Shown here one piece after another: positions 43,000 through 50,580 of a stretch of 64,000 nucleotides of DNA; the stretch's first letter is position 1, and each line of letters begins with the position of its first letter. The position numbers and the translations under genes were made by a program. This stretch comes from a virus. The stretch lies in IMG/VR virus record IMGVR_UViG_3300029267_001061, positions 1 to 64,000 of that record, one strand, 5' to 3'. The notes beneath the pieces were generated by a model. It was not told where the DNA came from. It saw only the letters and a program-made list of their open reading frames with translations, and did no database searches.

Positions 43000-43791
43000 C
43001 TAGGCCTCCTTCTTGGAACTCTTCTTCTTGCGCGTTGCCGACTTCTTCTTCGGCTTCGCTTCAGCGTTGCCCTCCCTACTCTTCCGGATCTTGCGCAGGA
43101 CCTTGGAGAGGTTGGGATTCTCAATCGGCCGCGGGAACAGCCCGAGTCGATCTTTCGTCTTCAACATCGGATGGGGATGGAAGGCTGTGATGAACCGCGG
43201 TTCTTCCTCTTCGCCGTCCAGCACTTTGCAGTATCCGATGAAGTCGCAAGCCGCTTGTAATGCGTTGCGGACTTTCGGCGGCAGATCCGGGACGATGCCC
43301 GACACTCGACCATCCTCGTTCAGGTACCGCTCGTGACACGTGAAGATGGTATGCATCGGCAGTGCTTTGGCCTGAAGGATCAGGCGCTTCAGCAGAGCCG
43401 AGACACTGCCCCAATCCTGGAGCTGAGTTGCCATCATTTCATCCGGATCAGTAAGCCCGTTCAGCTCGCGCTTGACGTAATCCAAGCCCAAGTCTACGAG
43501 CGATGACATCGTGTCGAACGCGACCGACTTGAACCCGTGCTCCTGAGACTCCAGGTAGGCCATGATGTAGCTCAAGTCCTCCCAGGTCTCAACCCCGAAC
43601 CGTTGGGCGCCGTTGTCCACCTGAGCCGCAGACAGGGTCCCGTCTTCGGTGTCGATGATGAGCACCTTCGGCAGAGTCGCACACTGCGTCGTCTTGCCCG
43701 ACCCGGTCGGCCCGTAGAGCAGGATGTTCATGTTCTTGAACACTTGCTCGGTTACCGGTTGGATCCGTGCTGCGATCTCGCTTGCTTTCAT
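43000..43791 (-). CDS. Sak4-like recombinase ATPase
   Basis: A 263-residue RecA-fold ATPase. Walker A is G27-PTGSGKT-T35; V43-LIIDTEDG provides the Walker B-like strand, and KSVAFDTMSSL another. The HERYLNEDGRVSGIVPDL segment and the basic tail (KPKKKSATRKKKSSKKEA) are typical of Sak4-type phage single-strand annealing proteins, which anneal or exchange strands with a DUF669-type partner, here the next gene. The ATG overlaps the preceding stop (ATGA). Confidence 0.8.
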   Translation of the reverse strand: MKASEIAARIQPVTEQVFKNMNILLYGPTGSGKTTQCATLPKVLIIDTEDGTLSAAQVDNGAQRFGVETWEDLSYIMAYLESQEHGFKSVAFDTMSSLVDLGLDYVKRELNGLTDPDEMMATQLQDWGSVSALLKRLILQAKALPMHTIFTCHERYLNEDGRVSGIVPDLPPKVRNALQAACDFIGYCKVLDGEEEEPRFITAFHPHPMLKTKDRLGLFPRPIENPNLSKVLRKIRKSREGNAEAKPKKKSATRKKKSSKKEA

Positions 43792-44741
43792 TTCCTGTCA
43801 CCCCCTTTCTCTCTTACTGTGAACTGTGTTGCGATTACATCATCCACGTCCACGCCGCTGCGTTCAGCCTCGCAGAGTGGAAAGTTCTCGCAGAAGTTGC
43901 AGTTGTAGTTCCATGCTGGGTAGAACGTCTTGTCCCGCCGGATCGCAGCCACAATGACCTTGATCCAGTCCAGCACGTAACCAAGTTCAGCTTCCGTGTA
44001 CTTCATCTTGAAACGGTGGTACAGTCGAGTATCCTGCCGCAGGAAGCGCAGGTAGTCTCTGTACTCCGCCAGGTCGCCTCCGGTCTCCTTGATCGCTCTG
44101 ACGACCTCGAAGCCATAGACCTTGTCGCCCTTGGACTGGGAGACGGTACCGGCTTTCAGGATCTTCGGCGGCTTGCGGGTCGAAGTCGAAATCATGTCGA
44201 AGATGGTTCCACCCAGATCTCCCACCTCGTACTCACCCGCCGCAGCAACCAGCCCGATGTGGTACATCCCCGCCTGGAGGAACCAAGTGGGTAGTGGTTC
44301 CTTCGGCATCCGACCGGACGTCTTCCGTTCCACAATCCACGTGAGGCCCGTGCCGGTGTGCCGCATCAGTGTATCTACCTTGATGACGAGCACGATGTTC
44401 AGGTCCTCGATGGGGATCTCCAGCTTGAGCTCTGTGGCTCCCTCGATCTCTTCGAACGGGCTCTTCTTGTAGTGCCACCGGTAGTCACGAACGAGGTCGA
44501 TGCCTGTTCGGATGATTTCGGTAGTGAAGCCCAGTCGTCGCCATGGCTTCTTGTCCAGGTCCTTGAGCTTAGTGCCCCCCGCAAGTTGCTCGAAGGTATC
44601 ACTGACAACTGAACCCAGTGCCAGAGAATCCTTCTTCGCAACCGGCCGCAGGCGCCGCACTTGGCCCCAGTAATACTTCCTCGGACATTGCGCGTACTTG
44701 CTCAGGGCGGAGTATGAAGTTCTCAGCGCCGCATTTGCCAT
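43788..44741 (-). CDS. Cas4/RecB-like Fe-S nuclease
   Basis: A 317-residue PD-(D/E)XK nuclease. I chose ATG 44741 because AAGGAGGGCGAT lies upstream; the longer frame has no such site. YAQCPRKYYWG (C19) and CNFCENFPLC (C281, C284, C290) give the four-cysteine pattern of Cas4/AddB-type iron-sulfur nucleases. KVDTL and VERKTSG supply the D and ExK active site, with a QAGMYHIGL motif downstream. It should resect DNA ends for the Sak4 pair. I saw no CRISPR array, so this is a recombination gene. Confidence 0.8.
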   Translation of the reverse strand: MANAALRTSYSALSKYAQCPRKYYWGQVRRLRPVAKKDSLALGSVVSDTFEQLAGGTKLKDLDKKPWRRLGFTTEIIRTGIDLVRDYRWHYKKSPFEEIEGATELKLEIPIEDLNIVLVIKVDTLMRHTGTGLTWIVERKTSGRMPKEPLPTWFLQAGMYHIGLVAAAGEYEVGDLGGTIFDMISTSTRKPPKILKAGTVSQSKGDKVYGFEVVRAIKETGGDLAEYRDYLRFLRQDTRLYHRFKMKYTEAELGYVLDWIKVIVAAIRRDKTFYPAWNYNCNFCENFPLCEAERSGVDVDDVIATQFTVREKGGDRK

Positions 44742-44751
44742 ATCGCCCTCC

Positions 44752-47145
44752 TTAGTCGTCCAGGCCCCAGTGTTGGGACACGTCGATGTCAACCTTGATT
44801 GGGATGCCGAGGTCGAAGCCGAAGACTTCCTCAGTCGGCAGATTCTCCATCGTCTCCTTGATCAGGTCGACCCACCAGTCAATCTCGGTCGAGCGAACCT
44901 CGCAGAGGATCGCGTCATGCACGCTGCCCACGAGTCGGAACTCTTCACTCTGTGAGCGAGGGCGATACGCGCTGGCCAATCGGATCAGAGCCCACAAGGT
45001 CAGATCACTCGCCACGCTCTGAACAGGCGTGTTGATCGCTTGCCGCTCTGCCGCACCTTGTTGCTTGTAATCATGTGAGAAGATCTCCGGCAGGTGGCGG
45101 ATCCTACCGAACAGAGTTCGGATCTGCCCGTGCTCCCTGACTTCCTCGCGTTGTTCCTCGTGCCAATCGAGGAGCCGAGGGTAGGCATCGAAGAATCGTT
45201 GTCGGATTGCTTCTGCCTCCGGAAGGGTGACGTCCAGGCCATACGAGGTCTTCGCGTACTCCACGTACTTCGCAGCTCCCATCCCGTACAGGAAACCGAA
45301 GTTCACAGCTTTGGCTTTCTTCCGCTCTTGCTTCGTGATCTTCTCTGCTGGTTTCCCCGTAATGTTCATTGCTGTTAGCGTATGCAAGTCCTCCTCGTTC
45401 CTGAACGCTTCCATCATAGTCGGCTCCTGGGCAAGTGCAGCAGCGACGCGCAATTCAACCTGCGAGAAGTCCGCCTGAATGAACGACCAGCCCGGGGGCG
45501 CGCCGATCAATCCGCGGATGAATGGGTCGCGCGGCACTTGCTGGAGATTGGGCTTCTCAGCGGACAGTCGGCCTGTAACCGTGCCGTGAAGCTTGAATCT
45601 CGGATGGAGCCTAGAGTTTGCATCTACCTGTTCCGACCAGGGCGTCAGGTACGTCGTTCGGTACTTGCGCCACTTGCGGAACTCCAGGATATCCTCGACA
45701 ATTGGATGTTCGTCCTTGAGCGCTATCAGAACCGCTTCCGATGTGCTCGGGGCTCCGGACTTAGTGAACGAGGCTAGCGGTAGTTGCAGTTCGTCGAACA
45801 GGATCCTCGCGACCTGCTGGGGTGAGTTCCAGTTCACTTCTTCCCCGTACTCACTCAGCCGTTCCTCCACCATCGCGATCTCACCTTCCACAGAGGCACG
45901 GGCCGCAGTGAGCTTGTCAGGGTCGACCCAGACTCCGCGATTCTCGATGTAGCGGAAGACTCGGCAGGCAGGCATCAGGAGTTGTTGGAACGCCCTCGCC
46001 AGTTTCTTGTCCTGAACCATCTCGGTTCGGAGGATCGCGTAGAGGCGAAGCGTGTAGTACGCGTCATACCCGTTGTAGGGTAAGAGCTTCGACAGCTTCG
46101 GAGTTCCTTGCTTGAAGTTGATTCCCGCATCCCAGTTCGGAGCGTCGCACAGGCGGCGAGCCAGTTGCTTCAGGCCCACTCTGCGGTTCTCGTCCAGGAG
46201 GTGCGCGGCCAACATCGTGTCGAAGACCGGTCGGCAGTGAACTCTGCGAGTGAGAAGCCACTTGTCGTCGAACTTCGCGTTGTGCGCGACCGGCTTCAAC
46301 TTCCCTCCTCCTAACAGCAGGTTGAGCCTGGGGTAGATCTCTGGAGCAAGTCCACGCTTCGTCTCAAGGGGGAAGACAACGATTGAATCCATGCACGCTA
46401 GGCCGATTGATAGAATTCGGCCCTCTGGGTCGTATGGATCAAGTCCTGTCGTCTCGACATCGTACGCGATCGGTTGACCTCTGTGGTCACTGTGTTCAAA
46501 GTAGTCGCACCATTCGATCGCTTCATCGATGTCCCGCACGATGCGGACTTCCAAGTTCTCCAGCTCGTTCTTGTCGATGTCGCCGTTCAGGAGCTTGGCG
46601 AAGCGAACTACATCTCGCATGAAATCATCCGCGTGACGGGGATCACGAAGGATCAGCGCGGGATGGACGGTCGGGAGGATCGTGCAACCCCATTCCTCGC
46701 TGTGGGTCTCCACTCCCCGGTTCTTCATGATCCCGCCGCGCGGATTGAGTAGTGCCTTGTAGGCTGTGTTGCCGAGAGCAAGAATGAACTCGGGCTTCAC
46801 TCGTTTGATCTCTCGTGCGAGATGCAGGTCTCGACAGATGTTTCGCTCGTCCTTGTCTGGAGTGCGGTTCGCCGGCGGTCGACAGTGAACAACGTTGGTG
46901 ATGTAGATTTCATCCCGATCCAGCTCGGCAAGCTCGAGCGCTCGATCGAGAAGTTCGCCGGCTCGCCCGGAGAAGGGCCGGTTGATCTCATCCTCTCGCT
47001 TGCCGGGAGCTTCGCCTACGATCATTGCTCGGGCGGGCTTGGGGCCCTTGCCCATGAGGCAGACCGTCTCCGCCGTTTCCCAGAGTGAGCAGGCGGTGCA
47101 GTTCTTATGCCTCCACTTCTTCTTCTTCTTGGGCTTGTCGCTCAT
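44752..47145 (-). CDS. DNA polymerase I with N-terminal family 4 uracil-DNA glycosylase domain
   Basis: A 797-residue fusion. Residues 1-200 are a uracil-DNA glycosylase: C16, C19, C88 and C104 fit the four ligands of a family 4 [4Fe-4S] cluster, GEAPG is at 44-48, and TVHPALILRDP follows. Residues about 220-370 are a 3'-5' exonuclease (AYDVETTGLDP, AHNAKFDDKW, YNGYDAYYTL). The polymerase domain has DFSQVELRVAAALAQE, the O-helix KAVNFGFLYG and HD at 743-744. I chose ATG 47145 over TTG 47157; neither has ideal spacing to AGGAG. A UDG-like N-terminal domain on a phage polymerase is known from SPO1. Likely the phage replicase. Confidence 0.88.
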   Translation of the reverse strand: MSDKPKKKKKWRHKNCTACSLWETAETVCLMGKGPKPARAMIVGEAPGKREDEINRPFSGRAGELLDRALELAELDRDEIYITNVVHCRPPANRTPDKDERNICRDLHLAREIKRVKPEFILALGNTAYKALLNPRGGIMKNRGVETHSEEWGCTILPTVHPALILRDPRHADDFMRDVVRFAKLLNGDIDKNELENLEVRIVRDIDEAIEWCDYFEHSDHRGQPIAYDVETTGLDPYDPEGRILSIGLACMDSIVVFPLETKRGLAPEIYPRLNLLLGGGKLKPVAHNAKFDDKWLLTRRVHCRPVFDTMLAAHLLDENRRVGLKQLARRLCDAPNWDAGINFKQGTPKLSKLLPYNGYDAYYTLRLYAILRTEMVQDKKLARAFQQLLMPACRVFRYIENRGVWVDPDKLTAARASVEGEIAMVEERLSEYGEEVNWNSPQQVARILFDELQLPLASFTKSGAPSTSEAVLIALKDEHPIVEDILEFRKWRKYRTTYLTPWSEQVDANSRLHPRFKLHGTVTGRLSAEKPNLQQVPRDPFIRGLIGAPPGWSFIQADFSQVELRVAAALAQEPTMMEAFRNEEDLHTLTAMNITGKPAEKITKQERKKAKAVNFGFLYGMGAAKYVEYAKTSYGLDVTLPEAEAIRQRFFDAYPRLLDWHEEQREEVREHGQIRTLFGRIRHLPEIFSHDYKQQGAAERQAINTPVQSVASDLTLWALIRLASAYRPRSQSEEFRLVGSVHDAILCEVRSTEIDWWVDLIKETMENLPTEEVFGFDLGIPIKVDIDVSQHWGLDD

Positions 47146-47572
47146 CCAGTACCACAACTCCTACCTGCCGAAGGACAGACTCCGTATGTTGTACGAGTGG
47201 GCCATTGTACTCGTAACGATAGACCAGCTTCTTGATGCCCGCAGCCATGAGAATCTTCGCGCAGTTCCAGCAAGGGAAGTGCGTGACGTAGATCGTGGCC
47301 CCCTCGGTTGCGATGCCATGGCGAGCAGCATGTGCGATCGCGTTCGTTTCCGCGTGGACCGTGCGGATGCAGTGGCCATCAACTTCATGGCATCCAACAT
47401 CCAAGCAATGGGGCATCCCGGACGGAGACCCGTTGTAGCCTGAAGAAACCATGTGCTTGTCCTTCACCAGGACGGCTCCAACGGATAACCGCTCACAGCT
47501 ACCCCGAAGGGCAACTGTGGCGGCGATATCCAGGTACATCTTAGTTCGCGAGATGCGACCGTTAGAAGACAT
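47105..47572 (-). CDS. dCMP deaminase
   Basis: A 155-residue protein of the deoxycytidylate deaminase family: H73-A-E75 and P100-C101-W-N-C104 are the zinc site and catalytic glutamate, and SVGAVLVKDKHMVSSGYNGSP is the typical N-terminal segment. It converts dCMP to dUMP, the substrate of the ThyA-type proteins encoded just upstream. I chose ATG 47572, overlapping the previous gene by 11 bases. The 3' end overlaps the polymerase start. Confidence 0.88.
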   Translation of the reverse strand: MSSNGRISRTKMYLDIAATVALRGSCERLSVGAVLVKDKHMVSSGYNGSPSGMPHCLDVGCHEVDGHCIRTVHAETNAIAHAARHGIATEGATIYVTHFPCWNCAKILMAAGIKKLVYRYEYNGPLVQHTESVLRQVGVVVLDERQAQEEEEVEA

Positions 47573-48260
47573 CAGCCACATCTTTCTGGAACACGTGCAG
47601 TGAGAACATGAAGTGCGAGAACGCCCCGACTTCAAATCCGGTCTGTTCGGCGACGTGACAGAGCAGCTTGGTTGCGAGCCAAGCGTCGTTCTGGAAGTGC
47701 GTGGCGAAGTCGCAGCTGCGCATCACGTAGATCATGTTCAGCTTGCCGAGGCGCATCATGAAGTGATAGCCGAGGCTACACGGAACACGATTCCCGCCCG
47801 CGGTGCCGATCCGTTCGCCGTCGATCTGGCGGTCCCAGATTGGGATCCAGAGCTGACGGGAAGTGGGCCGCACCTTGATCTCTTCGATGATTCGGGTGAT
47901 CTGCCCGGCCATCCGCTCGGGGTACGCGTAAGCGAACTCCCCGTCGTGAATGAACTGTTGCCAGTACTCTTCGCGATGTTTCCACGCCTCGCCCGGATTG
48001 AGTGGTTGTTCCGAGAGGCGCTCGGCAATCTCCGCGTCTGCCCAGGGTTGTACGGGGTTGAGCTCGTGGATGGTATCCGCCGGCTTGGTCACCGTGTACC
48101 CGTACCACATGAGCTCACGCATCAGGTACTGCGCTTCAAGCTCGGGGTTCCCGGCAACCATGATGTCCTGAACGGACGCTGATTGTACCCGAGTTCCCAT
48201 CTCACCAAGATCTCGCTTGGTGTCCGATACTGCTTCTCCGAAGCCCTCATAGATCCGCAT
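47562..48260 (-). CDS. ThyA-like thymidylate synthase or deoxypyrimidine hydroxymethylase
   Basis: A 232-residue protein with the ThyA core: RQLWIPIWDRQID, catalytic C161 in NRVPCSLGYHF, R181-S-C-D184, N191-D192 and GAFSHFMFSLHVF with H216 and H222. ThyA normally has N followed by I at the base-contact position and a D before the second H; these differ here. Phage ThyA relatives often make 5-hydroxymethyl-dUMP or -dCMP, so thymidylate synthase is only one possibility. Shorter than the usual 260 or more residues. It follows a second, more divergent relative. Confidence 0.7.
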   Translation of the reverse strand: MRIYEGFGEAVSDTKRDLGEMGTRVQSASVQDIMVAGNPELEAQYLMRELMWYGYTVTKPADTIHELNPVQPWADAEIAERLSEQPLNPGEAWKHREEYWQQFIHDGEFAYAYPERMAGQITRIIEEIKVRPTSRQLWIPIWDRQIDGERIGTAGGNRVPCSLGYHFMMRLGKLNMIYVMRSCDFATHFQNDAWLATKLLCHVAEQTGFEVGAFSHFMFSLHVFQKDVADVF

Positions 48261-49083
48261 TTGCTGCCTCCTTCTTTTGCTTCGATCTTAGTCTACGCCG
48301 CTGCCTCTTCTCGTCGAAGAGCGGAGCGAGCGATAGCTCTGTAATCGGTGTCGATCGCCGTTTGTCGTTCAGGATCCGCTGCCACATCTCGTAATGTCTG
48401 CGGAGCCGTTTGAACTTCACACTGGAGAGATCTTTCACGTACCGCTCTCGCCAGTACTCGAAGATGTCCCAGTGGTCCGGCGGTGCCTCTTCTTCTTCGA
48501 AGATGTCCCAAAGCCCCATCTGCTCTAGGAATACGGGGAAGAACGTTGCGCTGATACCCACGGAGTCTGCATACCACTGTATACGGAAATCGCTAGGGTC
48601 GAATCCGATCCGCTCTCCGATCTCCTTGCAAAGGATATGGAGGAGGCAGCAATCGAGCACCATCACGCGCTGCGCTCCTAACATCCTAGAGATGAATGTG
48701 AGGTGTGGGACCTCGCCAACGAACTTGAAGATGAATCCCATGAAGCACGCCCCGCCGCGATGGCCCTTGTTGTCGACCGTCGGGAGTGAGTACCCGAACG
48801 AAGGCCAACTCTTCTGAGCATCGCGTTCGATCTCATCCAGCCAAGTTCTCACCTGATCCGGCACGAGGTAGTCGGTCATCAGCTTGTTGAAGCGGAAGCC
48901 AACGTAACCCGCATCCTGCCCGATATCAAGATCACACTCAGCAGACTCGACCGTGAACACGTTGTGGAATGAGGAGTGCCTCGCTCCTTGCGCGTAGTCA
49001 TGACAGTTGTCAGTGTTCCAGAACAGAGCCATGTTGGTCTGCATCCAGAGTTCGCGCAGAGTCTGTGCGTGAATGTTCAGCAT
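48247..49083 (-). CDS. Divergent ThyA-fold-like protein
   Basis: A 278-residue protein. GGACFMGFIFKF (C113) followed by LTFISRMLGAQRVMVLDCCLL lines up with the PCSLGYHFMMR...RSCDFATHFQNDAWL part of the next gene, with the order RS changed to SR. An FRIQWYADSVGISATFFPVF segment then takes the place of the ThyA C-terminal histidine region. The rest is of unknown type, with a basic tail (KRQRRRLRSKQKK). I infer an enzyme partner or pseudoenzyme of the adjacent ThyA-like protein. GAGACGAACTACTAGG precedes the ATG. Confidence 0.55.
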   Translation of the reverse strand: MLNIHAQTLRELWMQTNMALFWNTDNCHDYAQGARHSSFHNVFTVESAECDLDIGQDAGYVGFRFNKLMTDYLVPDQVRTWLDEIERDAQKSWPSFGYSLPTVDNKGHRGGACFMGFIFKFVGEVPHLTFISRMLGAQRVMVLDCCLLHILCKEIGERIGFDPSDFRIQWYADSVGISATFFPVFLEQMGLWDIFEEEEAPPDHWDIFEYWRERYVKDLSSVKFKRLRRHYEMWQRILNDKRRSTPITELSLAPLFDEKRQRRRLRSKQKKEAANADL

Positions 49084-49084
49084 C

Positions 49085-49810
49085 CTAGTAGTTCGTCTCC
49101 TGTCGGAACTTGTTCACTTCGCTCTTGCGGAAGTAGTAGCTGAAGATGTCATCCGACTGCATCCCGAACGCCAGGCCCACCGCGAGGAACGCAACTGCTG
49201 CATCCGCAAGGTCCCGCAGGTACTGGGGTTTGTCGGTCAGGATCGGAGTCTGCTTCCACGGCTTGCACTTCAGGTTGTTCATGAGCACGCCGAGCTTCCA
49301 CGTGAAGCAACCCATCATCTGAGCGAACTGAACTCGCGGAGAGCAATTCGCCGTCTCCTTCGTCTCCTCGGTTCGGAACGCGTCTGCAACCAGCCACCAC
49401 TCGGTGAGCAGGTCGTCGCCCGCCACCTCTTCCCAGCGGTAGTCCAGGTTCTGGCGCATCAACTCGAGAAGCTTCGCTCCCGTGTCCACACCGGACAGGA
49501 TACAGAGCTCGATGAAGAAGTGAACGCTGTCGGCGAACTCCTCCCACACGTGGTCCTTGCTGTGGCCGAGTGCGTACCGAGCATCAAACGCCTCACCGAG
49601 TTCTTCCGACACGCGCCAGGCTTCATCCTTCAACTGGAGCTGATCCGCCGGCACATCCAAGTCGACCGGACAGTTCTCGGACTGGCGAAGTCCAGTGCCC
49701 ACCTCGATCGGGATGTACTTGCGAATGAGTTCTCTTTGCCGGGCGAAGATCATTTCCAAGCGGTCGTCGCCGTCCTGCACTACGGGTTCTTTGTAGTCGT
49801 GAATGTTCAC
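49085..49810 (-). CDS. All-alpha dUTPase/MazG-like NTP pyrophosphatase
   Basis: A 241-residue helical protein starting at GTG 49810 behind AGGAGGACGATAGC. AWRVSEELGEAFDARYALGH (ExxE) and HVWEEFADSVHFFIELCILS (ExxD) form the metal-binding pattern of dimeric dUTPase/MazG-type enzymes, with a second helical half (LRDLADAAVAFLAVGLAFGM). It would hydrolyse a dNTP such as dUTP or dCTP. It lies between the kinase and the ThyA-like genes. Confidence 0.68.
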   Translation of the reverse strand: MNIHDYKEPVVQDGDDRLEMIFARQRELIRKYIPIEVGTGLRQSENCPVDLDVPADQLQLKDEAWRVSEELGEAFDARYALGHSKDHVWEEFADSVHFFIELCILSGVDTGAKLLELMRQNLDYRWEEVAGDDLLTEWWLVADAFRTEETKETANCSPRVQFAQMMGCFTWKLGVLMNNLKCKPWKQTPILTDKPQYLRDLADAAVAFLAVGLAFGMQSDDIFSYYFRKSEVNKFRQETNY

Positions 49811-49811
49811 G

Positions 49812-50381
49812 CTATCGTCCTCCTGTCTCTAGGTTCCGGCCCAGCCTGCGTTTGCCCCAGCTCTGGATCCGATCCAGTAGTTCCTCCACGTCGTTCCGTG
49901 CCCAGTCGTACACCGCAACCTCGCTGAAAGTCTTCGTACGTGCGCGGTCCATTACTAGAGTGCGGTACCGCCGGCGTACTAGCATCAGCGTCTCCTGCGC
50001 CTTCGCCGGCGGAACCATCTGCTCCCGCTCGGCGTATGTCTCCATGATCCTCTCCATCGGCCTGTGGGCCAGGACCACGAAGACCGGTCCCGCCGCTGCC
50101 GCTCGATCCAGCAACCTGATGTCAACTTGACTGAAGCTGTTCGTCCCCCGCACTACAGGCCCGTAGGCCAACTCCGCGAGATAGAACCGATCCATGACCG
50201 CTACTCCAACGGCGTCGTCGCTCCCGATCATGTGTTTGATGTTCCAGGCCCGAAGCTTCCGAGAATCGCAAGGCCCGATCGAGTGAGTGTAGTAGCACGA
50301 GCACATGAAGCGCGACATGATTTGACGCGCTAGCGTTGACTTGCCCGTGTTGTCGATTCCAGTGACAATGATTGCTGCCAT
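49812..50381 (-). CDS. Deoxynucleoside monophosphate kinase-like protein
   Basis: A 189-residue P-loop kinase: GIDNTGKST at 8-16, a switch-like MDRFYLAELAYGPVVRG (the D-R-F/Y segment of thymidylate kinase-like enzymes), and RRRYRTLVMDRARTKTF. It probably phosphorylates dTMP or a modified dNMP made by the ThyA-like proteins. The ATG follows AAGGGGGTAGA at the end of the SEC-C gene. Confidence 0.72.
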   Translation of the reverse strand: MAAIIVTGIDNTGKSTLARQIMSRFMCSCYYTHSIGPCDSRKLRAWNIKHMIGSDDAVGVAVMDRFYLAELAYGPVVRGTNSFSQVDIRLLDRAAAAGPVFVVLAHRPMERIMETYAEREQMVPPAKAQETLMLVRRRYRTLVMDRARTKTFSEVAVYDWARNDVEELLDRIQSWGKRRLGRNLETGGR

Positions 50382-50382
50382 T

Positions 50383-50553
50383 CTACCCCCTTGGGATCTT
50401 GTTGAAGCGATTGATCAAGTGCTCGTCCTGGAGGCAGCACTTCTTGAACTTCTTCCCCGATCCACACGGGCAGGGTTCGTTCCGGCCTGGGAGCTTGCCT
50501 CCACGAGCCTTGAGTCCTTTGCTGAAAGCTATCTGTCGGATGGGTCCGGCCAT
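50383..50553 (-). CDS. SEC-C zinc-motif miniprotein
   Basis: A 56-residue protein ([20 protein letters not shown] at start). [18 protein letters not shown] is a textbook SEC-C motif (C-x-C...C-C), the zinc-binding tail known from SecA and many small proteins. CGAAGGAGGGCAAC precedes the ATG. It fills the gap between helicase and kinase. The role in a phage is unknown; a chaperone- or ribosome-interacting role is inference. Confidence 0.8.
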   Translation of the reverse strand: MAGPIRQIAFSKGLKARGGKLPGRNEPCPCGSGKKFKKCCLQDEHLINRFNKIPRG

Positions 50554-50580
50554 GTTGCCCTCCTTCGAAATGATTCTACC

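Noticed and set aside
43788-44741. Cas4-like gene as sign of a CRISPR system
   Set aside because: No repeat-spacer array and no other cas gene; the neighbours are recombination genes.
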